Assembly (NCBI RefSeq): GCF_009908165.1
Contig: NZ_JAAAUC010000006.1
Coordinates: 1-64,000, forward strand
Reading direction: 5' to 3'
Length of the DNA stretch: 64,000 nucleotides
Origin: Frigidibacter albus
Lineage (GTDB): Bacteria > Pseudomonadota > Alphaproteobacteria > Rhodobacterales > Rhodobacteraceae
Position 1 is the first letter of the stretch. Every line of letters begins with the position of its first letter. Of this stretch, positions 60,599 through 64,000 are shown in pieces. Under the pieces are notes generated by a model, which saw only the letters and a program-made list of their open reading frames with translations, had not been told where the DNA came from and made no database searches. Made by a program: the position numbers and the translations under genes.

Positions 60599-61455
60599 GC
60601 CTCTTCCGCGGCGGCCGGTTCCGGTGGCCGCGGGATACCCAGGACCCGGTTCAGCGCGGCCCCAAGCAGCACCGCGTAGGCCGACAGGTAGAACCACATC
60701 AGCAGCGCGACCACCGCGCCAAGCGATCCGTATACCCGGTTGTACGACCCGAAATTTGCCAGATACATCGAGAAGGCCAGCGAGGCCGCAGCCCACAGCA
60801 GCGCCGCCAGCCCGGCGCCCGGCGTGATCCAGCTAGCCCGCCGCTCGGACTTTGTGTTCGGACCAAAGCGATAGACCAGCCCCAGCGTCGCCAACACCAG
60901 CAGGAAGGTCGCCGCCCAGGGCAGGCCCGCCACGATGCGGCCCTCGACCGGGCCAAGCGGCAGGAAGGCCAGCAGGATCGGGATCACCACCACGGTGATC
61001 AGCCCGGCAATCGCCATCCCCAGCACCGCCAGTGTCAACCCCATCGCCACCGCCAGCTGCCCGATACCGCCGCGGCTGGGAGAGCCGTAGATGGTGTTGA
61101 GCCCCTGCACGACCGAGGCAAGGCCCGCACGGGTGGACCATAGCGCCACCCCCAGCGAGATCCCGGTGCGCCAGCCGACCTGCTCGCCGGACGTGCGCAC
61201 CAGCGCCTGAACCTGCCCGGCGATCAAGCCGAATGCCTCGGGCGGGATGAAGCCGCTTGCGACATCGAGATAGCTTTGCAGCGCCGCCGGATCGGCCAGC
61301 CAGCTCCAGACCGACACCACCGCGCCAAGGGCCGGAAACAGCGCGAACATCGCGTAGAACGCCACCCCGGCCGCAATAAGGCCAAGGTTGCGCTCATCCG
61401 TCAGGCGCCAAAGTTCTTTGAGCATCGTCCAGGGAGTCAGCGGTTTTTGCGGCAT
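60595..61455 (-). CDS. YihY/BrkB family membrane protein
   Basis: A 286-residue inner membrane protein of the YihY (formerly RNase BN/BrkB) family. About six membrane helices are visible, with the conserved N-terminal region NLGLIAAGVAFYAMFALFPALGAVVSVWS, the loop GWRTGISLGVALWSTRAGLASVVQGLNTIYG pattern and a C-terminal helix pair ending before RVLGIPRP. It is not a ribonuclease; a transport role has been suggested for the family. The opposite orientation to the holin-like gene gives overlapping stops. Confidence 0.9.
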   Translation of the reverse strand: MPQKPLTPWTMLKELWRLTDERNLGLIAAGVAFYAMFALFPALGAVVSVWSWLADPAALQSYLDVASGFIPPEAFGLIAGQVQALVRTSGEQVGWRTGISLGVALWSTRAGLASVVQGLNTIYGSPSRGGIGQLAVAMGLTLAVLGMAIAGLITVVVIPILLAFLPLGPVEGRIVAGLPWAATFLLVLATLGLVYRFGPNTKSERRASWITPGAGLAALLWAAASLAFSMYLANFGSYNRVYGSLGAVVALLMWFYLSAYAVLLGAALNRVLGIPRPPEPAAAEEA

Positions 61456-61569
61456 CGGGATGTCCCTTTGACTTCGGCCGGCGCGGGCCTGCAGGCAATG
61501 GTGCCCGATGAAGTACGGGATGCAACCCCTTGGGCCACAAAGATTATCGGCTGATCTGAGGATAAGGGA

Positions 61570-61622
61570 GCCGCGAAACGGACCTCTGGTGAGGGACAGT
61601 GGGGCGAGGTCCGTCTCGCGGC
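61570..61622. other. Long intergenic hairpin between yihY and xylB
   Basis: GCCGCGA-A-ACGGACCTC and GAGGTCCGT-C-TCGCGGC form a 16-bp stem interrupted by a single A/C mismatch, with a 19-base loop. It lies in the 365-bp gap between divergent yihY and xylB, about 115 bp from the yihY start and 200 bp from the xylB start. No T-run follows on either strand. It could be an untranslated regulatory RNA structure or an insertion remnant; nothing else in this gap is supported. Confidence 0.5.
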
Positions 61623-61820
61623 ATCCGGCGTTAGGCGGGGACCATTTGCCGGATCACCGGGCAGCCCGGCAAAGCCGCGCGGTTCACCTGACTAACCGAC
61701 AAGCCGCCCGCAGGTTCCCGCCGCCGCGAAGATTTTTCGCCGTTACCGCAAACGGTTTTCCCTTGCCCTTGCCGCCCGGGATGGTTGACTGGCGCCCGGC
61801 GCAAGATACGGGAGCGGGCC

Positions 61821-63257
61821 ATGTATATCGGACTGGATCTGGGGACCTCGGGGCTGAAGGGCATCCTCATCGACGACGCGCAGCGCGTGCTGGCAGAGGC
61901 AACGGCGCCGCTGACCGTCTCGCGCCCCGCGCCGGGCTGGTCCGAGCAGGCCCCGGCGGATTGGACCCTGGCTGCGGAGGCGGTGCTGACCGCGCTGGCA
62001 GTGCATGGGCTTGGCGCGGTGCGCGGCATCGGCCTGTCGGGGCAGATGCATGGCGCCACGCTGCTGGACGCCGCAGATCAGGTGCTGCGGCCCTGCATCC
62101 TGTGGAACGACACGCGGGCGCATATCGAAGCGGCGGCGCTGGATGCCGATCCCCGCTTTCGCGCCGTCACCGGCAACATCGTCTTCCCGGGTTTCACCGC
62201 GCCAAAGCTGGTCTGGGTGGCGCGGCATGAACCCGAGGTGTTCGCCCGAGTCGCCAAGGTACTGCTCCCGAAGGATTATCTGCGCCTGTGGCTGACCGGC
62301 GAGCATGTGGGCGAGATGTCCGATGCCGCCGGAACCAGTTGGCTGGATACCGGCGGGCGGGGCTGGTCGGACGATCTGCTGGACGCGACCGGCATGACCC
62401 TGTCGCAGATGCCGCGGCTGGTGGAGGGATCCGAGGTTTCGGGCGTTCTTCGCGCGGACATCGCGGCGCGCTTCGGGATGCCGGCGGGCGTGGTCGTGGC
62501 CGGGGGCGGCGGCGACAATGCGGCGTCTGGCATCGGCGTTGGCGTGGTGAAGGCAGGGCAGGCCTTCGTCTCGCTGGGAACTTCGGGCGTGCTGTTTGCC
62601 GCGAATGACGGCTACCAGCCCGATCCGGCGACGGCGGTGCATACCTTCTGCCACGCACTGCCCGGCACCTGGCACCAGATGGGGGTGATCCTGGCCGCGA
62701 CCGATGCGCTGAACTGGTTCGCGCGGCTGGCCGGCACCGCTGCCGCCGGGCTGACCGCCGATCTGGGCGCGCTGCAGGGGCCCGGCTGCACGCGGTTCCT
62801 GCCGTATCTCGGCGGTGAGCGCACGCCGCTGAACGATGCCGCCGTCCGCGGGGCCTTCATCGGGCTCGACCATGCGACGGACCAGCAGGCCGCGACCCGT
62901 GCCGTGCTGGAGGGCGTGACCTTCGCCATCGCCGATTGCCGCGATGCACTGGCCGCGACCGGTACACGGATTGACAGCCTGCTGGCGGTGGGCGGCGGCT
63001 CGCGCTCCGACTACTGGCTGGCGGCGATTGCGACGGCGCTGGAGACGCCGGTTTCCGTGCCCGTCGCGGGCGATTTCGGCGGGGCGTTTGGTGCCGCGCG
63101 TCTGGGGATGATGGCCGCCACTGGCGCAGGGGCCGAACTGGCGACCCCGCCCCAGATTGCGCGGGTGATCGAGCCGGTTGCGGCGCTGGTCCCGGCCTTT
63201 GCCGAGGGTCATGCCCGCTACCGCGCCGCGCGGGACGCGATCCGGGCGCTGGTCTAG
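61821..63257 (+). CDS. xylB: Xylulokinase
   Basis: XylB phosphorylates D-xylulose to feed the pentose phosphate pathway. The 478-residue FGGY-family kinase starts [18 protein letters not shown], followed by [13 protein letters not shown], the substrate region [12 protein letters not shown], the catalytic [14 protein letters not shown] and a late [15 protein letters not shown]. The GQMHG motif favours xylulokinase over glycerol kinase. No xylA or sugar transporter is adjacent in the window. A GGGAGCGG site precedes the ATG at 61821. Its stop overlaps the convergent dnaQ by 4 bp. Confidence 0.9.
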   Translation: MYIGLDLGTSGLKGILIDDAQRVLAEATAPLTVSRPAPGWSEQAPADWTLAAEAVLTALAVHGLGAVRGIGLSGQMHGATLLDAADQVLRPCILWNDTRAHIEAAALDADPRFRAVTGNIVFPGFTAPKLVWVARHEPEVFARVAKVLLPKDYLRLWLTGEHVGEMSDAAGTSWLDTGGRGWSDDLLDATGMTLSQMPRLVEGSEVSGVLRADIAARFGMPAGVVVAGGGGDNAASGIGVGVVKAGQAFVSLGTSGVLFAANDGYQPDPATAVHTFCHALPGTWHQMGVILAATDALNWFARLAGTAAAGLTADLGALQGPGCTRFLPYLGGERTPLNDAAVRGAFIGLDHATDQQAATRAVLEGVTFAIADCRDALAATGTRIDSLLAVGGGSRSDYWLAAIATALETPVSVPVAGDFGGAFGAARLGMMAATGAGAELATPPQIARVIEPVAALVPAFAEGHARYRAARDAIRALV

Positions 63258-63949
63258 GCGTAGCGGCGCCAGATTGCGGCGTCACCCAGGCCCGTGACGA
63301 AGGCCGCGTGGGCCTCTGCCTCCGCCTCTGTCAGGCGCGGGGGCAGGGGCGTGGGGCGGGCGCGAGGGCGCCAGGCCTCCACCGGCTGCGCGCCGGCCTT
63401 GGGGGCAGGGGCGCTGGACAGCACAAGGTCGGGCTGGCGGCCGCCCAGAAGCTCCAGATACACCTCGGCCAGGATCTCGCTGTCCAGCAGCGCGCCATGC
63501 TTCTCGCGCGAGGTGTTGTCGACGCCAAACCGCCGGCACAGCGCATCGAGCGAGGCGGGCGAGCCCGGAAACTTGCGCCGCGCAATCATCAGCGTGTCCA
63601 GCGCCCGGTCCACCGCGATCAGGGGCAACCTGGCCCAGGACAGTTCGGCGTTCAGGAATTTCATGTCGAAGGCGGCGTTGTGGATCACCAGCTTGGCATC
63701 CATGCCGATGAAGTCCCAGAAGGCCGGGCCGATCTCGGCAAAGCGGGGCTTGTCGCGCAGGAAGTCGTCGCCCAGACCATGCACCGCGAAAGCCTCGGCC
63801 GGCATCGCGCGCTCGGGGTTGATGTATTGGTGATAGACGCGCCCGGTGGGCATGTGATTCAGCAGTTCCACCGCACCGATCTCGACGATGCGGTGGCCCT
63901 CGGTGGGCTCAAACCCGGTGGTTTCGGTGTCGAGGACGATTTCACGCAT
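63254..63949 (-). CDS. dnaQ: DNA polymerase III epsilon subunit (3'-5' proofreading exonuclease)
   Basis: DnaQ proofreads for the replicative polymerase. The 231-residue protein shows the DEDDh exonuclease motifs in order: [11 protein letters not shown] (D and E), [13 protein letters not shown] (D), and [20 protein letters not shown] (H and D). The remaining tail is an Ala/Pro/Arg-rich linker that should contact the polymerase. The start at 63949 overlaps the end of the upstream gene (ATGCGTGA), which is probably coaE, the usual partner in alphaproteobacteria. Confidence 0.95.
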   Translation of the reverse strand: MREIVLDTETTGFEPTEGHRIVEIGAVELLNHMPTGRVYHQYINPERAMPAEAFAVHGLGDDFLRDKPRFAEIGPAFWDFIGMDAKLVIHNAAFDMKFLNAELSWARLPLIAVDRALDTLMIARRKFPGSPASLDALCRRFGVDNTSREKHGALLDSEILAEVYLELLGGRQPDLVLSSAPAPKAGAQPVEAWRPRARPTPLPPRLTEAEAEAHAAFVTGLGDAAIWRRYA

Positions 63950-64000
63950 GACGGGCCCTGATGGTTCGGGTCAGGTCTCGCACGGCGGCGCGGGTGGCTT
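63942..64000 (-). CDS. C-terminal end of an upstream gene, probably dephospho-CoA kinase
   Basis: Only 18 codons are inside the window. The minus-strand frame reads [18 protein letters not shown] and stops at TGA (63944-63942), overlapping the dnaQ start by 8 bp. A basic, helical tail followed immediately by dnaQ is what coaE shows in related genomes. The identification rests on position and this short tail, so it is tentative. Confidence 0.5.
   Translation of the reverse strand, partial: ATRAAVRDLTRTIRARHA

Noticed and set aside
61740-61755. LacI-type operator upstream of xylB (CCGTT-N6-AACGG)
   Set aside because: The arms are only five bases long and the centre does not fit LacI-family operators; chance is likely in this composition.

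Overview
The window looks like a chromosomal segment of a high-GC alphaproteobacterium of the Rhodobacter/Paracoccus group (Rhodobacteraceae sensu lato). The evidence is a PrrB/PrrC/PrrA (RegB/SenC/RegA) redox locus with an HvrA-type H-NS protein and ahcY beside it, a hemD-mic60-hemY block, a complete general stress response locus (PhyR, NepR, EcfG and a HisKA_2 kinase), a TsaE-phosphotransferase fusion followed by murU and addBA, and hslV/hslU. The only clearly mobile DNA is at the left edge, where the end of an IS66-type element abuts a lone tniQ gene that stops shortly before a tRNA-Arg.

Layout: 1-2.3 kb, IS66 end, tniQ, tRNA-Arg(CCU). 2.5-6.2 kb, a LacI-type regulator, then an overlapping three-gene envelope set (family 2 glycosyltransferase, LpxB-N-terminal-like small membrane protein, ArnT/PMT-like transferase). 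6.2-9.0 kb, tsaD-gpsA-yciI-EVE on the minus strand; tsaD carries an in-frame extra stretch that coincides with a short repeat seen again at 21.7 kb. 9.1-12.9 kb, hemD-mic60-hemY. 13.0-19.6 kb, a full arsenite oxidation cluster, aioX-aioS-aioR-aioB-aioA, all on the minus strand, wedged between hemY and rsgA. 19.7-22.4 kb, rsgA, tRNA-Thr(CGU), a YciF-like ferritin-fold protein and a DUF2853 protein. 22.5-28.4 kb, ahcY, a small exported protein, an HD phosphohydrolase, hvrA, prrA, prrC and divergent prrB. 28.6-39.3 kb, a PAS protein, tsaE-amgK fusion, murU, addB, addA, trxA. 39.4-46.8 kb, a phosphotransferase, hslV, a membrane protein, hslU, a lipoprotein hydrolase, then smr-mltA-timA. 47.0-54.6 kb, fxsA, secB, idi, tamA, tamB. 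54.7-61.5 kb, the general stress response locus and its probable targets. 61.8-64 kb, xylB, dnaQ and the end of an upstream gene, probably coaE.

How the genes work together: AioX (periplasmic arsenite sensor), AioS (kinase) and AioR (regulator) should switch on the AioBA arsenite oxidase. This AioR lacks the GAFTGA loop and the Walker B acids of sigma-54 activators, and a near-perfect inverted repeat (GTTCG-N6-CGAAC) lies just upstream of aioB. In the stress locus, PhyR frees EcfG from NepR. EcfG-type promoter motifs (GGAAC-N16/17-CGTT or GTT) can be read in front of phyR and nepR (one shared palindrome), the PRC-barrel gene, the DUF1328 and DUF883 genes, and the distant yciF gene, which outlines a local EcfG regulon from sequence alone.

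No CRISPR array, rRNA, prophage or replication origin was seen. Gene starts were adjusted by ribosome-binding sites and stop/start overlaps where these were visible. Functional names come from motifs and family knowledge, not from database searches.
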